The notes under the pieces: model-generated
Database searches by the model: none
What the model was told of the DNA's origin: nothing
The model's input: only the letters and a program-made list of their open reading frames with translations
Origin: Gemmatimonadaceae bacterium
GTDB taxonomy: Bacteria > Gemmatimonadota > Gemmatimonadetes > Gemmatimonadales > Gemmatimonadaceae
Reading direction: 5' to 3'
Assembly: GCA_030647905.1 (NCBI GenBank)
Contig: JAUSJA010000025.1
Span: 62,001 to 126,000 of the forward strand
Length of the DNA stretch: 64,000 bases
Position numbers and translations under genes: made by a program
Part shown: in pieces, positions 33,796 to 42,252 of the stretch
Numbering within the stretch: the stretch's first letter is position 1
Layout of the letters: the number at the start of each line of letters is the position of its first letter

Positions 33796-34775
33796 ACGTC
33801 GTGCTGCTGCATACGAAGGATGCTCTCGAGCCGCCAGTGGACCCGGTGCTCGAACAACTGGAGGAAGCGCTGCGGGCCGGTGGACACGAATGCCGGCGAT
33901 TGTCGGTGGACGACAAGGTCGAGCCGCTGGTGGCGGCACTCACGAGCGACCGGCCCGATCTCGTATTCAACATCGCCGAGTCTTTCGCGGGAAAAAGCGC
34001 GCTCGAGTCGAACGTTGCGGCGCTGCTCAATCTTCTCGACCTGCGGTACACTGGATCGAGCCCGGCGGGATTGATCATGGCGGGCGACAAGACACTCACC
34101 AAGAAGGTTCTCACTTTTCATGGCATTCTCACTGCACGGTTCGCCACCGTTTTCCGCGGTGCGGTGGATTGGGCGGGTGACATCAGCTTTCCGCTGATCC
34201 TCAAGCCGCCGCAGGAGGACGCGTCGCTCGGCATCACGCAGAAGTCCATCGTCAACGACGTACAGGAGCTGCTCAAGACGATCAGCTCGCTTCAGGAGGA
34301 ATACAAGGGCCCGGTGCTGGCCGAAGAGTTCATTGACGGGCGCGAGTTCTACGTGGGCTTGCTCGGGAACAGCGATGTGAAAGCGCTGCCGATCATGGAG
34401 CTCGATTTCTCGGGTTATCCGAAAGGACGGCCGAAGATCGCGAGCTGGGAGGCCAAGTGGGGCGATGACGGCGACGAGAAGGGAGCGGAGTTCGAAGGGA
34501 CCAGGGCGGTCTTTCCGACGGACCTCAGCGCGGATCTCGCGGAGCGGATACAGAAGGTCGCGGTGGGCTCATTCCAGGCGCTGCGGCTCCGCGATTATGC
34601 CCGCGTGGACCTGCGCGTGAACGACAAGGAAGAGATCTACGTGATAGAGGTGAATCCCAACTGCTATCTGGAGCAGCACGCGGAGTTTACCACCGCGGCA
34701 GCAAAGGATGAAATGGAGTTTCCGGCTCTGATCCATCGGATAGTGGAGCTGGCGAGCGCGCGCTACTCCCGGTGA
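33792..34775 (+). CDS. ATP-grasp ligase, D-Ala-D-Ala ligase-like
   Basis: 327 residues. An N-terminal domain (PDLVFNIAESFAGKSALESN) is followed by an ATP-grasp domain: TGSSPAGLIMAGDKTLTKKVL, SFPLILKPPQEDASLGIT (ATP Lys), VLAEEFIDGREFYVGLLGN, and VIEVNPNCYLEQHAEF with the Mg-binding Glu and Asn. The general layout is that of D-alanine-D-alanine ligase, but the N-terminal motif is divergent and no mur genes are near. It likely joins an amino acid or peptide to a carboxylate at the cost of ATP. The gene is coupled to the metallopeptidase. Confidence 0.82.
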   Translation: MNVVLLHTKDALEPPVDPVLEQLEEALRAGGHECRRLSVDDKVEPLVAALTSDRPDLVFNIAESFAGKSALESNVAALLNLLDLRYTGSSPAGLIMAGDKTLTKKVLTFHGILTARFATVFRGAVDWAGDISFPLILKPPQEDASLGITQKSIVNDVQELLKTISSLQEEYKGPVLAEEFIDGREFYVGLLGNSDVKALPIMELDFSGYPKGRPKIASWEAKWGDDGDEKGAEFEGTRAVFPTDLSADLAERIQKVAVGSFQALRLRDYARVDLRVNDKEEIYVIEVNPNCYLEQHAEFTTAAAKDEMEFPALIHRIVELASARYSR

Positions 34776-34806
34776 CGACGCCGTGTCGGTGCTGGTGACA
34801 GGCGAC

Positions 34807-34836
34807 AAAAAAGCCGGCTCACGGGCCGGCTTTCTT
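34807..34836. terminator. Bidirectional rho-independent terminator
   Basis: Stem AAGCCGGC/GCCGGCTT with a 6-base loop, A-run on the left and T-run on the right. It lies between the ATP-grasp gene (plus) and the H1-like gene (minus). The minus-strand T-run (TTTTTT) is the stronger. Confidence 0.85.
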
Positions 34837-34876
34837 GCAATTCAGTGCTGCCAGTCACTACACTGGCAGACTGCTA

Positions 34877-35002
34877 CTAGCGGCGCTTCTTCGCTGCTTT
34901 TTTCTTGGCGCCGCCCTTCTTCGCGGCCTTCTTCGCGCCGCCCTTCTTCGCGGCCTTGCGACCGCCCTTCTTGGCTGCCTTGCGTGCTTTCTTTGCTGCC
35001 AT
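34877..35002 (-). CDS. 41-residue Lys/Ala-rich histone-H1-like protein
   Basis: The protein is MAAKKARKAAKKGG followed by near-repeats of RKAAKKGG, AKKAAKKGG and AKKKAAKKRR, ending in TAG. More than a third of residues are Lys or Arg and there are no acidic residues. It has a good ribosome site (GGAGAG, 4 bases before ATG 35002), a terminator downstream and a candidate promoter upstream, so it is a real gene despite its size. Such H1/Hc1-like tails bind DNA or RNA without sequence preference and compact nucleoids. It is very basic throughout. Confidence 0.82.
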   Translation of the reverse strand: MAAKKARKAAKKGGRKAAKKGGAKKAAKKGGAKKKAAKKRR

Positions 35003-35084
35003 TTGACTCTCCGTGTGGAGTTAAACTCTCGCCGCGCCCCCGGTGGAACCGGCGATTCTGCAAAGCGTCCGGACCGGCACGCCT

Positions 35085-35122
35085 GGTTATGAAAGCACAA
35101 TGCATGCAATGCTTTCGTAACC
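35085..35122 (-). promoter_or_regulatory. Inverted repeat at the predicted start of the H1-like transcript
   Basis: Arms GGTTATGAAAGCA (35085-35097) and TGCTTTCGTAACC (35110-35122) match at 12 of 13 positions around a 12-base spacer that contains TGCATG. It lies at about +1 to +38 of the minus-strand transcript, so it could be an operator or a 5' hairpin. Confidence 0.6.
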
Positions 35123-35129
35123 TTGCGCG

Positions 35130-35158
35130 AATATAGAAGCAACCGAAATTGTGCGCAA
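35130..35158 (-). promoter_or_regulatory. Candidate promoter of the H1-like gene
   Basis: On the minus strand TTGCGC (35153-35158), a 17-base spacer and TATATT (35130-35135). The -10 is 5 of 6 to consensus and the -35 is weak. The predicted start is near 35123, about 120 bases before ATG 35002. Confidence 0.5.
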
Positions 35159-35276
35159 TGAGTTTTTGCAAATGCGTTCTCTTCCATCCTTCCCGCATCG
35201 GTGTCAGCTTACGAGCGCGTTCACGCGCCGAACGGTCGCAGCTGACGCGCCACAATAACCTGGAGCATCGGTTTCA

Positions 35277-36302
35277 GTGAAAGCACTGGTGAAGGAATCC
35301 GCGGGGCCCGGCTTCGTGATGCGCGACGTGCCCGAGCCGCGAATAAGAGACGATGAAGTTCTAATTCGCGTTCGCCGCGCCGGAGTGTGCGGCACCGACG
35401 TGCACATCTACGACTGGGACGACTGGGCGAAGGGACGCTGCAAGCCGCCGTTCGTCGTCGGACACGAATTCGCTGGAGACGTAGTCGCGGTGGGACGTCT
35501 CGTGACCGACGTGAACGAGGGCGACCGCGTGACCGCCGAGGGCCACATCGTGGATGGCCGCTGTCTTCTGTGCCGCACGGGCAACGCTCACGTATGCCCG
35601 CACACGAAGATCATCGGCGTGGATCGCGACGGCTGCTTCGCCGAGTACATCGCGATGCCCGCCACAAACGTATGGCACCTCGATGACGCCATCAGTTACG
35701 ACATCGGCGGCATCCACGATCCCATGGGCAACGCGTTCCACACTGCACTGACCGCGGATATCCCAGGCGCAACGGTGCTCATCACCGGATGTGGCCCGAT
35801 CGGCATTTTCGCGGTGGGAATCTGCCGCGCGGCCGGCGCGTCCCGCGTGATAGCTTCCGACGTAAACCCGAAGCGGCTCGAGCTGGCGAAGGCGATGGGC
35901 GCGCACGATGTCGTCACGCCGCAACAGGCGGAGGCGGTGGTGAAGGCCCACACCGACGGGCTTGGCGTTGATGTCGTGCTCGAGATGTCCGGCGCGCCCG
36001 CGGCGATACATCAGGCGCTTGCGCTGGTGCGCGTCGGCGGCCGGGTGCAGATGCTCGGAATACCGTCGAAGCCGATCGAGCTGGACCTGCCGAAGGAAGT
36101 GATCTTCAAAGGCATCACTATCTACGGAGTGGTCGGTCGCCGCATGTACGACACATGGCATCAGATGACCCGCTTCCTGCGCGCCGGCGAGTTCGACCCG
36201 GCACCGGTGATCACGCACCGGTTCCCGATGTCCGAGGCAGACGCCGCCATCCAGGCGATCAAGTCGGGCGACGCGGGCAAGGTCATCTTCGAAATCGCAT
36301 AA
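35277..36302 (+). CDS. tdh: L-threonine 3-dehydrogenase
   Basis: 341 residues, zinc-dependent medium-chain dehydrogenase. It oxidises threonine to 2-amino-3-oxobutyrate with NAD. Markers: GVCGTDVHIYDWDDWAKG (catalytic zinc Cys, and the Tdh-type WDDW), VVGHEFAGDVVAVG, four structural Cys in CLLCRTGNAHVCPHTK, and the cofactor loop VLITGCGPIGIFAVGICRAAGA. GTG 35277 is followed 10 bases after the stop by kbl, the next enzyme. Confidence 0.96.
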   Translation: MKALVKESAGPGFVMRDVPEPRIRDDEVLIRVRRAGVCGTDVHIYDWDDWAKGRCKPPFVVGHEFAGDVVAVGRLVTDVNEGDRVTAEGHIVDGRCLLCRTGNAHVCPHTKIIGVDRDGCFAEYIAMPATNVWHLDDAISYDIGGIHDPMGNAFHTALTADIPGATVLITGCGPIGIFAVGICRAAGASRVIASDVNPKRLELAKAMGAHDVVTPQQAEAVVKAHTDGLGVDVVLEMSGAPAAIHQALALVRVGGRVQMLGIPSKPIELDLPKEVIFKGITIYGVVGRRMYDTWHQMTRFLRAGEFDPAPVITHRFPMSEADAAIQAIKSGDAGKVIFEIA

Positions 36303-36312
36303 GGGGAAAGTC

Positions 36313-37518
36313 GTGGCACTGAACAGAAGATTCGACGACGAGCTGAAGGCGGGCATCGGGCAGCTCAAGACCGACCGCGTGTACAAGCGCCTCAACTATC
36401 TCGATTCGCCGCAGTCCGCCCGCGTGAAGATGGAAGGACACGGAGAAGTCCTCATCTTCTCGTCGAACAATTATCTGGGTCTCTGTGACGAGCCGTCGGT
36501 GATACGGGCGGGGGTCGAAGGACTCGAGCGTTACGGCGCCGGCACTGGAAGCGTGCGCTTCATCTGCGGGACGTTCACGATTCACCGCGAACTGGAGAGT
36601 GCGATCGCCGCTCTCGTCGGCACCGAGGCGTCGCTTTCATACGTCTCGGCGTGGAACGCCAACGAAGGCCTTACCGCGTCAATTGTCGAGCAGGGTGACT
36701 TCGTCGTCTCCGACGCGCTGAACCACGCGTCCATCATTGACTCGCTCCGTCTCGCCAAGGCCATCACCAGGTGCACGACGGGAGTCTATGCGCACTCGGA
36801 CATGGCCGACCTCACCGCAAAGCTGGAGAGCGCGCGCGACGCCAGGCGGCGAGTCGTATGGACCGACGGCGTGTTCTCGATGGAGGGGAGCATTGCGAAC
36901 CTTCCGGATATTCTGGAGATCGCGCGCAAGCACGACGCGATCGTGGTGATGGACGACTCGCACGCGACGGGCGTGCTTGGCAAGCACGGGCGCGGCACGG
37001 CCGAGCATTACGGAGTGGTGGGCGAGGTGGATGTGATCACGTCAACGCTTGGCAAGGCGTTGGGCGGAGCTGCCGGTGGATTCGTGGCGGGACCGGCGTC
37101 GCTCTGCGACATGCTGACGCAAAGGTCGCGACCACAATTGTTTTCCAATGCGCTCCCGCCGACCGTCGCGGCAAGTGCGCTCGCGTCCATCGAGTTCCTG
37201 AACGCGCACCCCCAGCGCGTAAGGAAACTCAGGGAGAACACCAACTACTTCCGCGAGCAGATCACGGAAGCGGGGTTCAAACCTCTGCCCGGGGAGACCC
37301 CGATCATTCCCATAATCGTCGGAGAGACGGCCACCGCCATCCGCATGAGTGACATGTTGCTGGAGGAAGGCGTCTTTGTTACGGGATTCGGGTTTCCGGT
37401 GGTCCCGCACGGCCAGGCGCGCGTCCGTTGCCAGCTGAGTGCGGCCCATTCGAGCGACGACATTGACGAGGCGATTGCCGCGTTCAGGAGCGTCGGAGGG
37501 AAGCTCGGAATAATCTGA
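36313..37518 (+). CDS. kbl: 2-amino-3-ketobutyrate CoA ligase (glycine C-acetyltransferase)
   Basis: 401 residues, PLP enzyme of the alpha-oxoamine synthase family. It splits 2-amino-3-oxobutyrate with CoA into glycine and acetyl-CoA. Markers: NNYLGLCDEPSVI, FICGTFTIHRELE, MDDSHATGVLG (PLP-contacting Asp and His), and the PLP Lys in TSTLGKALGGAAGGF. GTG start with AAGGGG 7 bases upstream. With tdh it forms the threonine-to-glycine route. Confidence 0.96.
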   Translation: MALNRRFDDELKAGIGQLKTDRVYKRLNYLDSPQSARVKMEGHGEVLIFSSNNYLGLCDEPSVIRAGVEGLERYGAGTGSVRFICGTFTIHRELESAIAALVGTEASLSYVSAWNANEGLTASIVEQGDFVVSDALNHASIIDSLRLAKAITRCTTGVYAHSDMADLTAKLESARDARRRVVWTDGVFSMEGSIANLPDILEIARKHDAIVVMDDSHATGVLGKHGRGTAEHYGVVGEVDVITSTLGKALGGAAGGFVAGPASLCDMLTQRSRPQLFSNALPPTVAASALASIEFLNAHPQRVRKLRENTNYFREQITEAGFKPLPGETPIIPIIVGETATAIRMSDMLLEEGVFVTGFGFPVVPHGQARVRCQLSAAHSSDDIDEAIAAFRSVGGKLGII

Positions 37519-37526
37519 GAATCGTG

Positions 37527-37563
37527 TGACTCTCCCCGGTCGCACCAACGGCCGGCGGAGTCA
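37527..37563 (+). other. Hairpin after kbl without T-tract
   Basis: TGACTC pairs with GAGTCA and CCGG with CCGG around a 12-base loop. No T-run follows, so termination here is doubtful; it may be an RNA processing or stability element. Confidence 0.35.
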
Positions 37564-37590
37564 AGATTCGCCGGCAGGGGCATCGTTAGA

Positions 37591-38244
37591 ATGCGAAAGA
37601 CGAGACTGTTCACTGCCGGCCTTCTGTGCGCGGCGCTCGTTCCGGCGACCGCATCCGCTCAGCGAGCTCGCGAGTTCGAAGATTCCTGGTTCTGGGGCGT
37701 GAAGGGCGGCGTCTCCACATTCTCGCCGGCATTCGGCGGGAATGAGACAGCGGCGACCTACGGCGCGGAATGGCTCATCACGCGCACGCACGGCGCGCTG
37801 TACGTGTCGCTCGACGAGTCGAACCTGTCGGCGCGCTCGGGGGTGTTCGATCCGTCCGCCGACGGAAGCTTCCGCGAGGTGCAGGTGGACAAGCTGCGCC
37901 GCATCGGCTTCGCGGCTCTCGCGTTCCCGAAGAGATTCGGAATCGTGCGCCCGTACGCCGGACTCGGCCTTACGATCAACGTCGTCGGCGACGCTGTGCC
38001 GCTTGCGACCGCCAGCGAGCAGAGCATTGACGACGCCGTGTACGATCGTATTGACCAGCGCCGCAGCCAGTCCGCATTCCTCGGAATGGCAGGGGCGCAG
38101 GCGCAGTTCCACCGCGCTGCCGTCTTCGTACAGGCATCGGTGGTGCCGAGCAACTCACGCTTCCTGCTCAACAACAGCTCGCTCGGATTCTTCGAAGCCG
38201 GCGTGCGCTACAACTTCAGCGGGGCCCGCGAAGGAATCCGTTGA
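37591..38244 (+). CDS. Exported beta-barrel-like protein of unknown function
   Basis: 217 residues. The signal peptide RKTRLFTAGLLCAALVPATA is cut near ASAQ. The mature part has alternating strands with Gly and aromatic residues (WFWGVKGGVSTFSP, RPYAGLGLTINVVGD, LGFFEAGVRYNFSG), as in small eight-stranded outer-membrane proteins. It ends in a short basic tail rather than a terminal aromatic. I assign no family. It starts 72 bases after kbl and may be a separate unit. Confidence 0.65.
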   Translation: MRKTRLFTAGLLCAALVPATASAQRAREFEDSWFWGVKGGVSTFSPAFGGNETAATYGAEWLITRTHGALYVSLDESNLSARSGVFDPSADGSFREVQVDKLRRIGFAALAFPKRFGIVRPYAGLGLTINVVGDAVPLATASEQSIDDAVYDRIDQRRSQSAFLGMAGAQAQFHRAAVFVQASVVPSNSRFLLNNSSLGFFEAGVRYNFSGAREGIR

Positions 38245-38266
38245 TCGTCTGGTCGAGGGCGCTGAG

Positions 38267-38884
38267 TCACGCGGCCTCCGACCGGCGCGAGCTCTGCTTC
38301 GAGACGCCGGAGACCCACGCGTTGTCCCGCAGGAAGTAACGCAGCGGCCAGTCTGCCGCTTTGGTGATTCCGATCCTCGGCGTCGTCTCGATTTGATCCG
38401 CCACGACGCCGCGGCCCTCGCGCAGCACCAATGAGTCGCGCTGAAGAGACAATCCATTCATGCTGCCGTTGATGCCGAGCGCGGCGCAGAGTTTTCCCGG
38501 GCCGTTGGTGAGATTCACGCCGTGCACGCGCGGGCCGCGGCGCTGGTGCATCAGCTCCAATCCGGTCACCGGCTCCAGCGCGCGGACAAGGACGGCGCTC
38601 GGCAGGCCCTCGGCACGGGTGACGGCATTGAAGCACCAGTGCACGCCGTAGATGAAATACACGTAAGCGAGTCCCGGGCGGCCGTAGAGGGGCTCTGTGC
38701 GCCCCGTGAGGCCGGCGGCGGCGTGACAGGCGGGATCGTGCTCGCCTACGTACGCCTCGGTCTCGACGATGATGCCGCTCGCCGTGCCATCGGGCGTGCG
38801 GCACTCGAGGATCATGCCGAGCATCTCGCGCGCGACGATCTCGGTTTCACGATCGTAGAATGCCCGCGGAAGTATGCGACCCAT
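38267..38884 (-). CDS. Alkyladenine (3-methyladenine) DNA glycosylase, AAG/MPG family
   Basis: 205 residues. Family markers: the catalytic region VETEAYVGEHDPACHAAAG, then TEPLYGRPGLAYVYFIYGVHWCFNAV, LVRALEP, and NGPGKLCAALGI. It removes alkylated purines in base excision repair. No ribosome site is obvious at ATG 38884, and the terminator-like hairpin of the upstream gene ends only 12 bases before it, so expression may depend on readthrough. The C-terminus is Ser/Arg-rich. Confidence 0.92.
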   Translation of the reverse strand: MGRILPRAFYDRETEIVAREMLGMILECRTPDGTASGIIVETEAYVGEHDPACHAAAGLTGRTEPLYGRPGLAYVYFIYGVHWCFNAVTRAEGLPSAVLVRALEPVTGLELMHQRRGPRVHGVNLTNGPGKLCAALGINGSMNGLSLQRDSLVLREGRGVVADQIETTPRIGITKAADWPLRYFLRDNAWVSGVSKQSSRRSEAA

Positions 38885-38895
38885 GGGAATCGAGA

Positions 38896-38924
38896 AAACC
38901 CCGCGCGGGATTCGCGCGGGGTTT
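38896..38924 (-). terminator. Strong hairpin between the NYN-LOTUS gene and the DNA glycosylase gene
   Basis: 12-bp stem AAACCCCGCGCG/CGCGCGGGGTTT with a 5-base loop. On the minus strand it is followed by a short T-run. It may terminate or attenuate transcription into the glycosylase gene. Confidence 0.75.
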
Positions 38925-38937
38925 CTCCATTCTGCTG

Positions 38938-40812
38938 CTAGGTATCCGAAGAGCCCGCGGCCGACTTCGCCGCGGTCTTCTTGCGTGCGGTGCGCGCGCG
39001 CTTTACGGGGGCGGCAGCTTCGCCGCTGGTCTTCGTGTGCCCCGCTGTCGCCTTCGCGGACGGCTGCTTCGCCGCTGCTGCCTTCTTCGCAGCGCCTGCG
39101 CGCTTGCGAACGGGACGGCCGGTTTTCGCCGTTGATGGCGTCGAAGCCTCTTCGACGATCGCGACTGCTTCGGCGTCCGCTGCAGGCTTGGCCGTGTTGG
39201 TCGGAGCGGCAGTCGGAGCGGGCGCTGATGGAGCGACGACCCTCGGACCGACTACACCGACATCGAGCAGATTCGCCGGAGGGCCCGCCTTGGCACCCAT
39301 CAGTCCGCGACCGCTTCCACGAGCACCCATTCCGCGAGGAGCAGGAACGAAGGGTTTCGGCGCCGGAGCGTTGGCGGTTGCCGCCGCCTCGAGTTGTAGC
39401 TCGACGGTCGGTGCGGCAACCGACGCGGCAACTTCGTAGTCGGCGCCTCTGCGGCGGAGATCCACCACATCGGCGTCATGCGCATCGTGAAGAATGCGCA
39501 GGAAGTTGCGCTCGCTCAGGCTTTCGCTGTCGCGACCGAGAAGCGATCTCGCCGCGCTGCGAACCTTCGCCGCTGGTGCGACCTTGTCGCCGGTTGCCGC
39601 CGAAGCGACGGCGCGGCGCACGAGATCGAACGCCTCATCGCGCGTAAGACGAAGACCGCTGGCACCGATCCCATCGGCAGCGACGGCTGGCGCCGCACGC
39701 CTGGCTGCCGGCTGCGGAGCAGGCGCGGCCGTACGCAACTTGGGCTCGGCTGCCGCGACGGTCTCCTGCGGAGCTGCCGGAGCCGCGGCCGCATCGGGTT
39801 TCGTCTCCCGCGATCCGCGATCCTCACGACCGCGTCCGCGTCCACCACGACGCCCGCGACGGGCACGATCCTGATCATCGCCTTCCTCGGCGGCGGGAGC
39901 GGCAGCAGCCACTCCCGATGCTGCAGGCGCGGCGGGAGTGCCCTGTCCGGCCGGAAGACCACTTGAGCCGGCACGCGGAACGTCAACCTCGAGCTGTCCA
40001 TTCTCGAGCTTGGTGACCGTGAGGAGTCCACGCTTCGCCGCCTCGGAGACAAACAGGGAAAACTTTGCCTTGCCGACGTTCTTCTCGTCGAACGAGCTGT
40101 CTATTTGCTGCATCACCTGCTTGAGGCGATCGGCGCGCATGACGTCGCCGTTGCGCTTCATGCGCTGAACGGCTTCGCTGACGAGCTCCCAGGGATCGTG
40201 CTTGACCACTTCCTCCTCGCCCGACCTCACGAGTCCGGCCAGCGCGGTGTACGAGTAGTACTCATCGCAGTTCATCACCAGCAGATCGCTCGACGACTCG
40301 CGGATGCCGACGCCGATGACGTACTTGCCGTATTCCTTGAGCTTGATGACGAGGCTCGAGAAGTCGGAGTCGCCGGAGAGAAGGATGAATGTCCCGATCT
40401 CGGGGCGGACGAAGACGAGCTCGAGGGCGTCTATGGCGAGACGGATGTCCGTGGCGTTCTTCTTCGCCGAGCCGTACGCCGGGGCCATGATCATGTCTAT
40501 GGAGGACTCGGCGAGCGGCACGATGTATTGCGGATATCGGCGCCAGTCCGCGTACGCCCGCTGGACGGAGACCTTGCCCTTGATGATGTCCGAGGCGAGG
40601 AGATTCTTCAGCTCCGTCTGGAGGTCGGAGCGGATTCCCATCGTTACGTTATCGAAGTCGATGAGAAGCGCGGCGTTGGGCGCGTGGTGAATCTGTTGGG
40701 TTACCTGGTGCGTTCCTGAAACTGACTGGGATACTGCCTGAGGCCCGCGATGAATCGGGGCGATCGGACGGCGCGGCCCAGGCGGCGCGATCCGGGAAGG
40801 ACGAAATGACAT
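38938..40812 (-). CDS. NYN-domain (PIN-like) protein with two LOTUS domains, RG linker and H1-like tail
   Basis: 624 residues. NYN domain at about 46-190 with the acidic metal site readable: Asp52 and Asp54 (LIDFDN), Asp122 (NATDIRLAID), and Asp148/Asp150 (LSGDSDF). A LOTUS/OST-HTH domain follows at about 205-280. Next is an Arg-Gly-rich linker (RRGRRGGRGRGRE, 318-330), a second LOTUS-like domain at about 388-465, a Pro/Ala stretch, and a Lys/Ala/Arg-rich tail (565-618) like histone H1. It is likely an RNA-binding and possibly RNA-cutting protein. No close named homologue is claimed. Confidence 0.85.
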   Translation of the reverse strand: MSFRPSRIAPPGPRRPIAPIHRGPQAVSQSVSGTHQVTQQIHHAPNAALLIDFDNVTMGIRSDLQTELKNLLASDIIKGKVSVQRAYADWRRYPQYIVPLAESSIDMIMAPAYGSAKKNATDIRLAIDALELVFVRPEIGTFILLSGDSDFSSLVIKLKEYGKYVIGVGIRESSSDLLVMNCDEYYSYTALAGLVRSGEEEVVKHDPWELVSEAVQRMKRNGDVMRADRLKQVMQQIDSSFDEKNVGKAKFSLFVSEAAKRGLLTVTKLENGQLEVDVPRAGSSGLPAGQGTPAAPAASGVAAAAPAAEEGDDQDRARRGRRGGRGRGREDRGSRETKPDAAAAPAAPQETVAAAEPKLRTAAPAPQPAARRAAPAVAADGIGASGLRLTRDEAFDLVRRAVASAATGDKVAPAAKVRSAARSLLGRDSESLSERNFLRILHDAHDADVVDLRRRGADYEVAASVAAPTVELQLEAAATANAPAPKPFVPAPRGMGARGSGRGLMGAKAGPPANLLDVGVVGPRVVAPSAPAPTAAPTNTAKPAADAEAVAIVEEASTPSTAKTGRPVRKRAGAAKKAAAAKQPSAKATAGHTKTSGEAAAPVKRARTARKKTAAKSAAGSSDT

Positions 40813-41010
40813 TAATTGTGGTCTGGTGGTACGCGGTCGAGAGCCACACGTCAGTGCGGTGTTTTTTCACGAGCCGGATGTGATCCCGCGACATCGTGCC
40901 GCGGGGCACGCGTCTTCAGGTCCAGGCAGGGACGGCGGCGTCATTCATCGCTCGCCATCCCCCGAATCCTCGAAGTCGCGCTAACCCTTGTAATTTATAG
41001 CTGAATCCCG

Positions 41011-42252
41011 ATGAAGCAACTCCGGTACCGTACGCGACTCATCGTCATCCTGTCGCTTTTTGCGATCGTGCCCGCCGCCCTGCTCACGATTCTATGGAGT
41101 GGAACGGTGAGCAGCGCGATCTCCCTGGTCGGCGGGCGCGGGGCATGGGAAAGCGTCGCGGCAAGCGGGCAGCGGGCGATCGCGGCGGTGCGCACGGCGC
41201 CGCTGACGCCTGCGCAACGTCAGCTCGTGGACGTTCATCAGCGTGAGCTGAACGCGTCGCTGGAGCAAGCCCGCCGGTACAGCTTCCTCGCGGGACGGTC
41301 GGTGAGAATAGTAGTGGTCATCGGTCTCATCGCGCTTGTTGCCTTCGGATTCGCGGCGACTCGCGCGGCCGGCCACCTGAGTCGGCAGATGGGCCGCCCA
41401 TTGGATGAGATCGTGGGATGGACAGCCCGCATCGGTCGAGGCGAGCCGCTCCCCCCGCGAGAGGCGAAAGTGGCGCGCGGCGCTCCCGAGTTCGCGACGC
41501 TTCGCGAGCGCATGCGCGACATGTCCGCGGCGATCGATGCCGGCCGGAAGCGCGCTGCGGAGGCGGAGCGACTCAAGGCGTATCGCGAAAGCGCGCGGCG
41601 CGTCGCGCACGAACTCAAGAATCTGCTCACTCCGATCCGGTTCGCTATGGACCGACTGCGCCGCGATGCGCCGTCGGAGTTGCACGAGACCGTGGAGGTG
41701 CTCGCCATCGAATCGAAGCGACTCGAGCGCATCGCGCGCGCGTTCGCCGAGTTCGGAAGACTTCCAGACGGCCCGTCGGCGGAAGTGGATATCGCCGAGC
41801 TGGTGCGGTACTCCGCTGCGTCGGCCGTCCCTCCGGGGATCGACGTGGAGGTGAACGCCGACGACAACCTGCCGCGCGTGATGGGACATCACGACGCTCT
41901 CGCCGCGGCGCTTTCCAATGTGATTCTCAATGCAGTGGACACGTGCGACGGAAGTGGACGCATCGTCGTCGGTGCGACGAATGCCATGCTTGACGGAAGG
42001 CCGGCGGTGCGGATCGAGGTGAGCGACGACGGTGCCGGCATCGCGCCCGATGACCTCGAGCGCATATGGGACCCCTACGTGACGCACAAGCCGGGTGGCA
42101 CGGGCCTGGGGCTCGCGATTGCGCGACAGGCCGTCCTCGCCCATGATGGAACCGTCGAGGCCTCGAGTACGTTGGGAGAGGGTACGCGGATACGATTCAT
42201 CCTTCCAGCGATGGCCGGATCAGACAACGGGAGTTCGCAAAATGGGTCCTGA
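41011..42252 (+). CDS. Sensor histidine kinase, NtrY-like
   Basis: 413 residues. Membrane segments at about 9-29 and 97-117 enclose a short periplasmic loop, followed by a HAMP-like region, an H-box with His200 (RRVAHELKNLLTPIR) and an ATPase domain (NVILNAVDTC, VSDDGAGIAPDDLERI, GGTGLGLAIARQ). The ELKNLLTPI form of the H-box is typical of NtrY-like kinases. It would phosphorylate the sigma54 activator encoded two genes downstream. Its end overlaps the small membrane protein gene by 11 bases. Confidence 0.92.
   Translation: MKQLRYRTRLIVILSLFAIVPAALLTILWSGTVSSAISLVGGRGAWESVAASGQRAIAAVRTAPLTPAQRQLVDVHQRELNASLEQARRYSFLAGRSVRIVVVIGLIALVAFGFAATRAAGHLSRQMGRPLDEIVGWTARIGRGEPLPPREAKVARGAPEFATLRERMRDMSAAIDAGRKRAAEAERLKAYRESARRVAHELKNLLTPIRFAMDRLRRDAPSELHETVEVLAIESKRLERIARAFAEFGRLPDGPSAEVDIAELVRYSAASAVPPGIDVEVNADDNLPRVMGHHDALAAALSNVILNAVDTCDGSGRIVVGATNAMLDGRPAVRIEVSDDGAGIAPDDLERIWDPYVTHKPGGTGLGLAIARQAVLAHDGTVEASSTLGEGTRIRFILPAMAGSDNGSSQNGS

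Noticed and set aside
34842-35255. Longer frames covering the H1-like gene
   Set aside because: They are other frames of a repetitive Lys/Ala-coding sequence; only the 41-codon frame has a ribosome site and a clean start and stop.
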